A stretch of DNA of 64,000 nucleotides, taken from NCBI GenBank assembly GCA_034509425.1, contig JAVTVJ010000452.1, positions 682,001-746,000 of the forward strand, written 5' to 3'. The notes under the pieces were generated by a model. It was not told the DNA's origin and did not search any database. It saw only the letters and a program-made list of their open reading frames with translations. Positions within the stretch are counted from its first letter, which is position 1. Each line of letters begins with the position of its first letter. This stretch comes from Eopsaltria australis (lineage: Eukaryota > Chordata > Aves > Passeriformes > Petroicidae). Shown piece by piece: positions 1 to 10,747 of this stretch. A program made the translations under genes and the position numbers.

Positions 1-572
1 GTATTGGGTCTGACTGGGGTAAAGCTCACTGCCCTTACAGTGCTGTGCTTTGCTTTGGTGGCTGGCGTTGATAACAGAGCAGTGTTTTGGCTACTGCCAA
101 GCTGTGCTGTCCCTGTGACATTCCTTCCCCCACTGAAGGGGATGGGGGTGGGCAAGATCCTGGGAGGGGACACCAGCAGGCCAGCTGACCCCAGTCAGCC
201 AAAGGGATATTCCATACCATATGACATCAGCTCAGATATATAAGGGAAGGGAGAGAGGAGGAGGAGGAGGCACTCAGGGCTGGTCCATGTTTGCCTCCTT
301 GAACAACCGTCACGCGTGCTGAAGCCCTGCTTCCCAGAAAGTGTCCGGACATCGCTGCTGATGGGAAGTAGAGATTGATTGTTTTCCCCTCTGCTCTTGC
401 GCGCACAACTCTCAGCTTGTTTGTTCTACTTTTCTCCCCGCTGTAATAAAAACTGCCTTTTCTTACCCTGATAGTCTTTTTCAATATTATTCTCTCCCCT
501 CTCCCAGTGGGAGAGGGAGTGATAGAGTGACTGAGTGGGCACTTGGCACCTGGCCAGGGTCAACCCACGACA
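1..572 (+). mobile_element. ERVL-type endogenous retrovirus LTR, 5' end cut by the window
   Basis: The segment reads as a long terminal repeat. A TATA box (TATATAA, 237-243) lies in a U3-like stretch, a poly(A) signal (AATAAA) is at 445-450, and a short U5 ends in CAACCCACGACA at about 572, with the usual terminal CA. The U3 motif around 208-228 and the U5 ending resemble avian, especially passerine, class III (ERVL) LTRs as I remember them. The start lies left of base 1, so the target-site duplication cannot be tested. No retroviral gag or pol follows, so it is either a solo LTR or a 3' LTR whose provirus lies to the left. The open frames inside it are chance. Confidence 0.72.
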
Positions 573-1600
573 GCATACAAGACAGAAAATTTGATAGGCA
601 ATTTATCTGTTTTGGTAAGATCTGTTTTAATATTCCACTATTATAATCATCCAGGGAAGGAATTTTATGAGGAGAATTTAAAAAGCAACAATTAAGATGA
701 GCTTACTTCAATGAAGTGCAATGTAGAGGCCTCCACTTTTACATGTGATTGTTTGAATATCGTCGTAAGTCCTTCAATAGTTTTGGTAAGAATTAGGAAT
801 CCAATTATTTCTCTGATGAGTACATGTCACACAATTAAAGAAACCTGTAAAGTTAAGCCACTACCAAAAATGTAGTTCCACCCTTTGCCTTCCCTAATAG
901 CATGTTTCCTCCTCTTCTTGCACAAATACTACTATCCACGTGCCCACCAAGCTCCCAGTCCAGCTGTGAGATAACTTCTTTTTTGGTTTGTGCTATTATT
1001 AGTTTCGAGCTAGATTAGCAGTTTGATTCACCTAACCATAGGCTGCCAAAAGGCAATTCCAGTGCAAAGGTGGAGATGAGGTGAAAATATGTTGTCAAGG
1101 ATGCAGAGGAGGGTCCTGTCACCCCTTTGCCAGATTCATGACCTCAGCATTCAAAATAAACTCATGGTACTGCAGGTTAGCAGGCACACACAGGGTGCTC
1201 CTTGTGTCTCTATGCACTGAGTATGAACCCTTTCATACAAGACCGTATATAGCAGACACACCTTCTGAGAAACCACCAAGGGTAACAGGTTTCAAAGCCA
1301 CAAAGGAAATTCCTCAGAGTAGCATTCTGCCTGCAAATAAACTGTTGTAAAACCCCTCCTGCTTTAGAAAGCTGAGCTCTTTCCAGCAGAGTAATTATGG
1401 AATGCTGAGTATTCCAGCCACAATATCAAAAATGGAGAGTTGAAACTCCAAATGTAAGCCTATATTTTAAGCACTGGAAAATGAAAGGATTTTCTCTGTT
1501 TACAAATTCTTTGTTCAAGAACGGGGCATAATCAAAGCAGCTCTTAAGCACTATAACATATACCACTATAATGGTTCCTATCTATTCTCTATCAATCATA
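573..1600. other. Gene-free AT-rich interval
   Basis: I see no exon, RNA gene or clear repeat here. A short open frame at 1081-1350 has no recognisable domain and no flanking splice logic. Confidence 0.5.
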
Positions 1601-2645
1601 TCACAGAATCACAAAATCAATTAGGTTGGAAAAGATCTTTGAGATTATCGAGTCCTACCTGTGACCTAATGCTACCTTGCCAACCAGACTATCGCACTGA
1701 ATGCCACATCCAGCCTTTTCTTAAACTCCTGTAGGGACAGTGATTCCACCAACCTCCTGGGCAGCCCATTCCAATGCCAAATAACACTCTCTGTGAAGAA
1801 CTTCTTCCGAATGTCTACCCTAAACCTCCCTGTGTGGAGCTTAAGACTGTGTCCTCTTGTCCTGTCACTGGTTGCCTGGGAGAAGAGACCAAAGTTCATC
1901 TGGCTACAGCCTCCTTTCAGGTGGTTGTAGAGAGTGATAAGGTCTCCCTTGAGTCTCCAGGCAGAGCAACCCCCGTTCTCTCAGCCACTCGTCATTAGAC
2001 TTGTACTCCAGACTTGTCACCAGCCTTGTTACCTTTCTCTGGACATGCTCCAGCATCTCAACATCCGTCCTGAATTGGGGGCCCAGGACTGGACCCAGTA
2101 CTCAAGGCGCTGCCTAACCAGTGCTGCGTACAGGGGAAGAAGCCCTCCCCTGGTGCTGCTGGCCCCACCATTCCTGATACAGGCCAGGATGCCATTGGCC
2201 TTCTTGACCTGGTGGGCACACACAGGGTCATATTCAGCTGCCGTCAATCAGCACCCCCAGGTCCCTCTCTGGTCACCATCCAGTCACTCTGCCCCCAGCC
2301 CTGCAGGGGGCTGTTGTGGCCAAAGTGCAGGACCTAGGACTTGGTCCTGTTGAACCTCATATTTTTGGATTTGGCCCATCCAGCCACCCTGTCCAGGTCC
2401 CTCTGCAGAGCCCTCCTACCCTCCAGCAAATCAACACTCGCCCGTAGCTTGATGTCACATGCAAATTTGCTAATGGTAGACCCTCTCATCCAGATCATTG
2501 ATAAAGATATCAAACAGGACTGGGCCCTACACAGATTCCTGGGGAACACCATTAGTGACTGGTCACCCACTGGATGCAGCACCATTCACCACTACTCTCC
2601 AGGCCCAGCTGTCCAGCAAGTTCTTAACTCAGCGGTTATAATTTC
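1601..2645 (-). mobile_element. CR1 LINE fragment, about 1 kb, ORF2 C-terminus plus 3' UTR
   Basis: Read on the minus strand this is the 3' kilobase of a CR1 non-LTR retrotransposon. It carries broken pieces of the ORF2 protein's C-terminal part. One piece (about 2450-2585) contains [19 protein letters not shown], typical of the region after the reverse transcriptase core. Another (about 2060-2245) contains [14 protein letters not shown] third (about 1675-1890) contains RVDIRKKFFTESV and SLQEFKKRLDVA. The frame is interrupted several times, so the copy is dead. The 3' terminus at about 1601-1640 (GAATCA repeats on the plus strand) is the standard CR1 tail. The 5' end is truncated, as is usual for CR1. 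Confidence 0.93.
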
Positions 2646-4018
2646 AGCAAAATCCCTGCATGTAAGACAAAGACTTTTGCAACTTTTTTTTCGTCATCTC
2701 TTCAATCAAATTCTTCCAAGATGTTTTTTCATTCTGTAAGTGACATTTACTACAATTCTTCATAAACCCCTGAGAACTGGATTCCTTGCTCCTAGAATCG
2801 AATAAAAATGTGCACAGCCTGTCAGCAGGTCACATGTATCCTGCCAACCTACATCTAATAGATTTTTCACTTTTCATCAGTGGATTTCAAGACAGTATGT
2901 AGTCTGCCAAATTTACTGAAAAGCTTGCTACAGTATCGCACTTCCAAAATGTGCAATCTGTCAAACCCATAGCTCAAAATGTCTGCTACGATGAGAGTCT
3001 TTGAAAAATCTGCTACAGTGTTGGCATTCATTCAGAAAATAATGACTATATCAACAGAGAAGGAGGAGAAAGGAAAGAATTTTTTGGGGGAGGGGAAAGA
3101 AGTGGAGAGAAAAGAAGATTAATCCTAAATGTAATTTTCTATATCCTGAAGAAACTACAGGAATTCTTTTTGCAAGTGTAATCCAGTTTCACACAAAGTC
3201 CTCCAAGATGACAGCATATTAATTGGCAAATAGTCTGACTGCTACATTTAATAACATTGATGAAAAGATAATTTATCATAGATTTGACCGCAACTGTTCA
3301 TAGCAAACCTCAGCATTGATTCAAACACTGAATACATTTAGCAAACAGTGGAAGATAGCAAAATTGCTTGCACTTTTACCGGATATTACATATATGGAGA
3401 GTATGCTAAGGTAGGGGAGAGTAGGGATGCTTAATTTATTAACTGAAATATGACAAATCTGAAGCACTTTCAGGAGACTTGTAAATAAAAGCCAACTTCT
3501 GTTTCAAAAGAGACAATAACACAACCATCAAAATAGTCAAGGACTGTGAAATACAATTCTGAGAACCTTTCTTGCCTGCTTTCCTTCATTCTGCATTTTA
3601 GAAAATTCACCCTTACATTCAAAGAACATAAAAAAGGGCATAAAGAAAAAATAAATTAGAAAACAATAAAATATTTTCATATTAAAAAACAAGTTCTTAT
3701 GCACCTTCTTGAACAACTGACAACACATGCAAGTGTTCCTGAGCATAATGCCAAGCTAGTGAAAGGACTGGAGCAGAATTTTGAATTCAAAGAACTGCAG
3801 AAGAGCTGTTTGACTCCATGCCATGTATCTCTGAAAACAGGAGGTTACAGAAAATTCCTTGGATGTAGGAAGTCAACGCATCCTTAACACCACAGCATTA
3901 ACATGTCTGAATCTCATAATTTCCAGAAGTAAGCAAGGCAATAGGTATTAAGAATAAAAAAAGAAAAGCCAAGCAAACAAAAAGAAAAAACACACATACA
4001 CACAAAAAAAGAAACAAA

Positions 4019-4063
<45 letters not shown>

Positions 4064-4960
4064 ACATGAAAAAAAAGGAAAAAAAACCCCACCACACAAA
4101 CTTCTACCCTCTCCAGAAAAAAAAATTCTAACAAAAGAGAAAAAAATTAACACTCCACTGTGAAAACAGCTTGTGTAAAAGTTTGCTACAACCAAGAAGG
4201 CTACTGATTAAAATCAATCAGACAAGCTTACAATGGGCAGAAGACAACTGGAATAAACAGGGCTTGTGAAATACCTTAAATTGTCAATTTGAGTTTTATC
4301 TATTAAAAATTTAAAAATTAATTTTATAATAAAATATGGATTTGTTGTTTATTTCAAGAGCCTTATATTTTATTTGGGAATGCCATTGAACTTCTCACCT
4401 GGGATATACCAAACTAGCTCATGGAAAAGATCTTTCCTGAATTCTGAACATTGGAATTGTTCCTAATTTAGTGAATAAAAGCACTGCAGTCCCTTTTTCA
4501 TGCAAAAACCCCCAAACTATTGAATCTTTGAGATTAAGGTCTTACATCTAATTGTTATGTCCCTAAGAGCACAATAAAGTGTACCCAAGTAACTTTGGCA
4601 ACGGTGAAATTCTCTGGTTGTCTTTTAGGAGACAAAATTCAGAAATATCTTACCATTTTATTAAAAAATATTTCATAGAATTTAAATTATTATGGGTTTT
4701 AATATCTAACATTTTGAAGCATAATTCTTGAATCTTTTTCTCCCCCTCTTGCTTCCATACAAATATCTTGAACAGAGAAGTCACGTCCATGGCTTTTGTT
4801 TGCATAAGCAAACCATTTGTGGAAAAGTCCAAAAGAGATACTAAAGTCCCTTGAGTGCTTCATAATTTAGCACTATGGCCACAAACCAAGACTGTTCTAT
4901 AGGCTTCAAGACAGTGATTTCTTTCCAAATATAAGTATGGTAACCTAAAGTAGATCACAG
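2646..4960. other. Gene-free AT-rich interval with an A-rich tract
   Basis: No exon is supported. The interval holds the A-rich simple sequence described separately. The open frames opposite it (poly-Phe and poly-Lys readings) are products of low complexity. Confidence 0.5.
3950..4150 (+). repeat. A-rich low-complexity tract with an uninterrupted run of 43 A
   Basis: Positions 4020-4062 are an unbroken A run, flanked on both sides by A-rich sequence with scattered C and G. It could be the tail of a retroposed copy, but I see no recognisable body upstream. The pure run is likely to vary in length and is prone to assembly error. Confidence 0.9.
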
Positions 4961-5093
4961 ATTATTCTGAGTCAGAAGGAACCCACGAGCTTCATCAAGT
5001 CCAACTCTGAAGTGAATGGCCCATATGTGGATTGAACCCACACCCACAGTGTTATTAGCACCATGCTTTAAGGAACTGAACTAATCTCAGGGT
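4961..5093 (-). mobile_element. tRNA-Ile-derived SINE with CR1-type tail (TguSINE1-like)
   Basis: On the minus strand the first part (about 5093-5031) is a decayed tRNA-Ile. It has a box A-like TTAGTTCAGTTCC, an anticodon-loop stretch GGTGCTAATAACAC that matches tRNA-Ile (AAT), and a box B-like GGGTTCAATC. It is followed by a CR1-like tail (about 5025-4961) with the sense of GACTTGATGAAGCTCGTGGG and an ending like CTGACTCAGAAT. A tRNA-Ile head fused to a CR1 tail is the known layout of TguSINE1 from songbirds, which are mobilised by CR1 enzymes. The tRNA is too diverged to be a functional gene. Naming the family rests on memory of its structure. Confidence 0.75.
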
Positions 5094-7649
5094 CAAATAA
5101 GTAAACTAGAGAGTTTATTCTATAGACTATTAAACAAATGCAGCTAGAATACACTAAAAATTTATCATTTTATTGCAGTCAGGACCATGGAACATGATCA
5201 CAGTCATGCCTCTTAAGGCTCCTACAAACACTCAGTCTCCAGTAGAGAAGGTCTGTAGGGTCCATTTTCCCCGCCTTTCTGATGCATAGAAGTTACAAAG
5301 TATGTGGCCTTCAGTTCTTTCACATACATTGCAGTTTTGTCTTGGCAAAATCACACTTGAATGTTTACAGGTTTTGCCCTGTGGGATCTTCAGAAGGCAG
5401 CTTAGAATTCTGTTAAACGGTGCTTTCAGCGTAAGTATCTCAAAATTGTTTAACAGGGAGAGAGATCACTCATCAGCTTAATGAGATTTAGAATTGCATT
5501 CCTCCTTCTCTACAGACCATCAAAAACAGTAGCCTTGATGATCACACTGTGTTCTGCTCCCGGGTTTATATTTTGTTTTATGTCAGAGTTCTTTCACTGA
5601 TTGCCTCCTGCAGCACAATGTAGGTGGAGACTCTGGATTGCAAGCAAGATACTGTAGTCTCAAATGTTCTTGCAAATGTGTCAAAATGGTACACTAGCTC
5701 ACAAATGAGTCAAAGCTGCAAAGATCAATTATGCTCTATCACAGCCTTTCCCACTCTTAAATGGTTTGTTCTCACTGGAGTTTCTCTACCTGTCTGAACA
5801 GAGACTTCTCAATACACTGTAGGGTGGCCAACGTGCATGTAGATGCTCTTCACAAAACAACCTCTCCATGCTTTATCTTTAGAACTCTAGGAAAGGAGGA
5901 ACAGTCTGAGAATCAACTCTTTTATATGGATGATGGAAAAAAAAACATGGAAAGAGAAACATAAAATTAAAACAATCAAAAACTGAGTAAAACAGGCTTA
6001 GGGCCTTGAGGCAACAAGTCTCAAGGAATTCTGGGCTTGCTAGAAGGCTGCAGGCCCAACTGCACCTTTCCTTTATCCCTGAAGAAGAATACCATTCAAA
6101 TTAGCTTCCGATGATGTATAATATTATGGGAGAAAAATATACACTTTATATTATAAAATCATCTCTCTAAAGTGCTCCTTTGTTTCACTGGCTAACTTTC
6201 TCCTACTTTTAATAGAACTATTTGGTTGCATACTCTGGAAGCAGAGAAATGTAGCTGAGCTGGCCCAGTTCCATAATCAGGAGTTAACAGAAGTGGGATT
6301 GTTTCTGGGTCCAGATCTGGGAGGGACAGAAGTGCTTTTGTTTCCTTTCAGTGGAATCCTGCAAGAAAGTTAAATAACAGAGAGAGAACCCAACAGAGAA
6401 GTGATAATTCTACATAGGCTACAACCTGTACAATGCACAAAGACGTTCATAACTAACATGGGAATTATTAACACTCTTCAGTTTTAGGCTGCTAATTTAA
6501 TGAACTACTCTCAGAGCCATCAGGATGAGAAAGCTCACACATGCACACACAGATGTTATGAAATTAATGTTATAGTATGCATTAGCCTCAACTGATGACT
6601 GCATCATTATTAAATAGATATTTCACTAGTGTATTTAGCTGTATTTCCCAAGTGCAAGTACCCTGAAAGCATCTTTGAAACACAGCTTCTGAAACTCATA
6701 GGGCAAGTAAAAAAACACGTTTTCCCTAACTGACTGACGCCTACAAGCAGTCTTTGAAATGAAATTTTATTTTCAGTATAAACATTTTGTCAACTGCTTC
6801 CTTTCTCACTTATGTACACAGACATGAAGTTCATGATATATTGGCCCATACTGAAACACACACATCTCACAAGCCACCTGGCCTGTATATCCCCCTACAT
6901 ATCTGCTCGTGGCTCATTTCACTTATTACACTTATGACACAAGTGTCCATGCAGTGGTTCCATTGAGTACTCTTGTCCCCCTGCTCACATCCAGGGCTCA
7001 GTGCCAGCAGTCACAGCAAACACCCCTCACAGTGAGGAACCAGGTGGCAGCTCCCAGCCCAACTTCCCTAAGGCCAATCCCACAGGACAGGAAGCAGCAC
7101 CTCTCCCCAGTTCCCAACAAACACTATAAGCAACAACCTCCTTCCCAACCTACAAACCTAACTTCTAGCACTACCAGCTGGATTTACAATATTTTCCCTT
7201 CAGGGGAGTTTTAGCATTAGATGTGCCAAAAATTTCATTAAAACGCAACATTAACTTAACAGCTCAAGTCTCTGGCGGTTTTCCCCAGGAAAAACTGGCA
7301 GGATCAATTCCAGGCTGTTTTTCCCATTACACAACACCACAGTGCTTCCTACACACACCACTGAGTCACAAGAATTCCTTAAACTTGCATTACTCTTCCC
7401 ACTCGAACAAGATGTCGGTTTTAACGTCTGGTAATAATACAGCAGTATTTTGATGATTCAGAGTGTGGTGGCTGACTCACAACTCATTTTGTGCTATTGA
7501 ATTTAATACATATTGCCACAGAGGACAAAAGTCTTATGAACGTGAGCTCAGGATTGGAAGAAAAGGTCTTCTGGGAAATGTTTCAGTTAAGAAAAAGCCT
7601 ACTGGGTTGGGTTTTTTTAATTAATATGTTTTTAATAAACACTCACATT
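5094..7649. other. Gene-free AT-rich interval
   Basis: No exon or RNA gene is supported. Open frames at 5761-5964, 6909-7214 and 7223-7453 lack domains and have no convincing splice flanks. Confidence 0.45.
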
Positions 7650-7960
7650 ATCCAAGCACCACAAAGGCTGGCGGGTCCCACAGGGTCAGACACTGGGGTG
7701 GTGAGAGCTCCCCAGGAGACCCATCCAGGCAGGACCTGTCAGCCAGTGAATAAGAAGTGCAGAGCAGGCCTAGCCCTGGCCATCAGGCAGCTCCCTGCAG
7801 CTGCAGGGCCGTGGGTGTGCCCTGCTCAGCAGGGCAGGGCTGAGGGGAGCTGGAGACCAGCCCTGCTGCAGTGTCACTGGGATGGCAATGATGGCCCCAG
7901 GTGGGCTGAAACAGCGTCCTGGGCCACGGGCAGGGTGCTGCACCTATAGAACTGCTCACA
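7650..7960. other. Isolated GC-rich patch of unknown origin
   Basis: About 300 bases of clearly higher GC sit inside AT-rich DNA, with sharp changes on both sides. CpG is not specially enriched, so it does not look like a promoter island. One plus-strand frame is open across it (7491-7949), but the peptide has no family resemblance and its composition follows the GC content. A degraded LTR or other transposon fragment is the likeliest explanation. I do not recognise it. Confidence 0.4.
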
Positions 7961-10540
7961 GGAGGGAAAAGGCTAGAATCAGCCCTTCAAGAATACATAG
8001 CTTCTCAAACTCCTTTAAAAAATATTACTCAAAAATTGCTGTCAGTCCCACATACCTGACTGCCCAGAGTCTGCACTGTATAAATATCAGATAATAGCTA
8101 CTACAGACTTTCAAAATACATGATACATTGAAATTGGAAGCATTGTGCAAGAACCTGTATTTTGCATGAAAATGTAGTATCTGCAGACTTGGAGTGATAG
8201 TATATGTGCACACATAATTGATCCAGTTGGGGTGGGGAGGTTGCTTTGAGCGTTAGTACACCCAGCAACTTTGCCCCATACACATTTGTAGCAAGAGTGT
8301 CACTGTTTCAAATTACTAAAAATATTGAAGGGAGTTTCCTAATAATAGAATTTTTCTAATGCACTGGAAAGCCTGCTGTGATGGAAGACAATGTTTTCTC
8401 AGCTAAGACACATGTTTTGCAGTCTCACAGCTCTTAGTTCTTACTGTCCTTGACAAATCCCATGTGATGACAGAAAAATTGAACTCTGCCATCAATTAAC
8501 ATTCAGAATGGATGAGCATATGCCCTGGTAAGTACTATAAATATGAAGAAAATTTTAAAAACAATTACTTGTATCCAATGGGAAAATATAGATATGAATT
8601 CAGACATTTAGAGTCTTAAAGTCTGTCTATATAAAAATCATTTTAAGAAAAATGGAGTGTTTGTTTCAGGAAGGGTCAATTTTAAATAAAAATACCTTCC
8701 CTTTGTTCAAAATTTAGTGAACAATGTGACATAAAATATACTATATTCTTTATTGTCTTTCCCTAAAATAGAATGTTAGGGGAGAGGAAGACATTAATAT
8801 TGATATAAATTATAAACCATTGGCTGTAAACTAAGAGACAGATAAAAAATACACAAACAATAGGAAACAGTGACTACGCACAGGTAAGTTGGATCCAGTA
8901 TATGATTTGCAAGTCAAATTTTTAAATTTGATTTTTCAAATAATTTTCTCTCTTTACAACTTAGAACAGTCATCCTTCTTAGTTGACACATAATCACTAG
9001 TATAAAAATATCCCAACAAATACAAATATTTCTGAGAAGCAGACACAAAGATTCTCTATTAGGAACCTTTATTTACCCCAGGATGGAATCTGTGCAGACT
9101 AAACCTACAGTTCATATTTAAGTATTTGGAGAAATTGCTGTCAAGACATTCCACAAAATTGTTTCTTTTCTTTCAATTCATTGTTCTAAGCTCAAGATAC
9201 ATAAAATAATCCATAATCTTACATTCCTAGAGAACACTGGAACGACTTCATAAAACGCCATCAATACAAAGTATAAGGAATAAAAGACTAAGCACATCTC
9301 AATGCTTAGCCCATAAAGAAGTGGTTTTACTCTTTCACTATTCTTTCCTTCAAAAATTGACTGATTCATTATTATCAAAAAAACTATGTTCATTGGCTAG
9401 AAGTGTCTTTCTTCATGGACACATCAACTTAAGAAAAAAAAGCCAGGTAACCAGAACATTAAAATCGCAAAATCCAATATAAAAGTGTAACACCAATTTT
9501 AGTTGAATCAATAATGAGTTTGATCTCTCTTTGTTCTTTAAATTAATATATAATAACAGCAGTAAATACTCTTTTTCAGAAAATATTTGGTGGACTTATG
9601 CAAGCCAACAGATGTTGGAAACTTGGAAGACGCATACCTTTGTGTTTGTACTTTAATTTTCCTTGAAGGTGATTTGAAAGGTCCATAACTGATAAAAAAA
9701 ATATATCTTTTAAACAATAAGTAAATAAATTAACAGAAGTGGATATATATATATATAATTAGTGGACATCATTAATCAATACCATCTATTTCAATTATGC
9801 AAATACTGTATCTTTAAATCTGACCTGCTGTTTTATAATGTACTCAGATATTGCAGTTTTGTCACCTACTACTTGTTTCAGAAATAGTTTTAGTAATCAG
9901 CTCTGGTTTTGACAACACTGGATGTACAGCAGCTGGAGCAGTAGTTGATCCAGGCCCTTTACATAAAATACCTAAAAACAACATAGGTGATTTATAAAGG
10001 GATCCATATAAATATTTTCAGTTTCTAAATTCATGAAAGATTTTAACTGTCATCAAAGTTTGACTTATTTTTAATGCTTGCTTCTTCATTCAGTGGTAAT
10101 TATATTAAATAGCCACAACACCAAAAGAATCCTTTCAGCAATCACATCTTCCTGTTACCAAGAGCTGATATATAGGCTGAAGTCTCAGTTTGAAATAAGC
10201 ACAACACTAATAATTGAGAACATATACAGGCAAAGAGAAATACATATGAGCTGATAATTAGCCTTTTGCAGGGAAATTAGTAAGTTTGTAGAACTGAAAT
10301 GAAATCTATGCAGTGCTTGTACATTCAAGCAGGTGTCCATTCTTTATTAGTGACTCACAGGATTGTGGTTTCAACACTGAACTTTCATCTGATTTATCCA
10401 TAAAAGCATCCACAGTAACACTTACTACTCTGTGCAACTAAGCAGACCTCCTCTGTGATGAGAGATGCCACTGTATCCTTCTCAGCATATAAATACCTGG
10501 TGTTTAGGGCAGTTCAGATGACTGAGTGTTTTAGTGTGAA
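7961..10540. other. Gene-free AT-rich interval
   Basis: I see no supported feature. A short (TA)n run is present near 9745-9757. Confidence 0.45.
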
Positions 10541-10747
10541 ATATTATGAAAAATTTCTTTACCAAAAGGGTTGTCAAGCACTGGAACAGGCTGCCCAGGG
10601 AAGAATTGAGTCACCAACCCTGGAAGTGTTTAAAACATGTAGATGTGGAACTCAGGGACACAGGTTAGTAGTGGACTTGGCAGTACTGGGTTAACTGAGA
10701 CTTGATGATCTTAGAGGCCTTTCCCAGCCTAAATGATTCTGTGATTT
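10541..10747 (+). mobile_element. CR1 LINE 3' fragment
   Basis: This is the last 200 bases of a CR1 on the plus strand. It contains the hallmark stretch CACTGGAACAGGCTGCCCAG (10579-10598), then the TGTAGATGTGGAACTCAGGG region, and ends in CCTAAATGATTCTGTGATT, the usual CR1 terminus. It is truncated at its 5' side and non-coding. Confidence 0.95.

Noticed and set aside
4..243. 79-codon open frame with a hydrophobic start
   Set aside because: It lies in the U3 part of an LTR, and its hydrophobic beginning is chance.
3898..4195. Minus-strand open frames rich in Phe
   Set aside because: They are readings of the A-rich low-complexity tract.
5031..5093. tRNA-Ile gene
   Set aside because: The anticodon loop and box B are visible, but stems are disrupted and the sequence runs straight into a CR1-type tail, so it is a SINE head.
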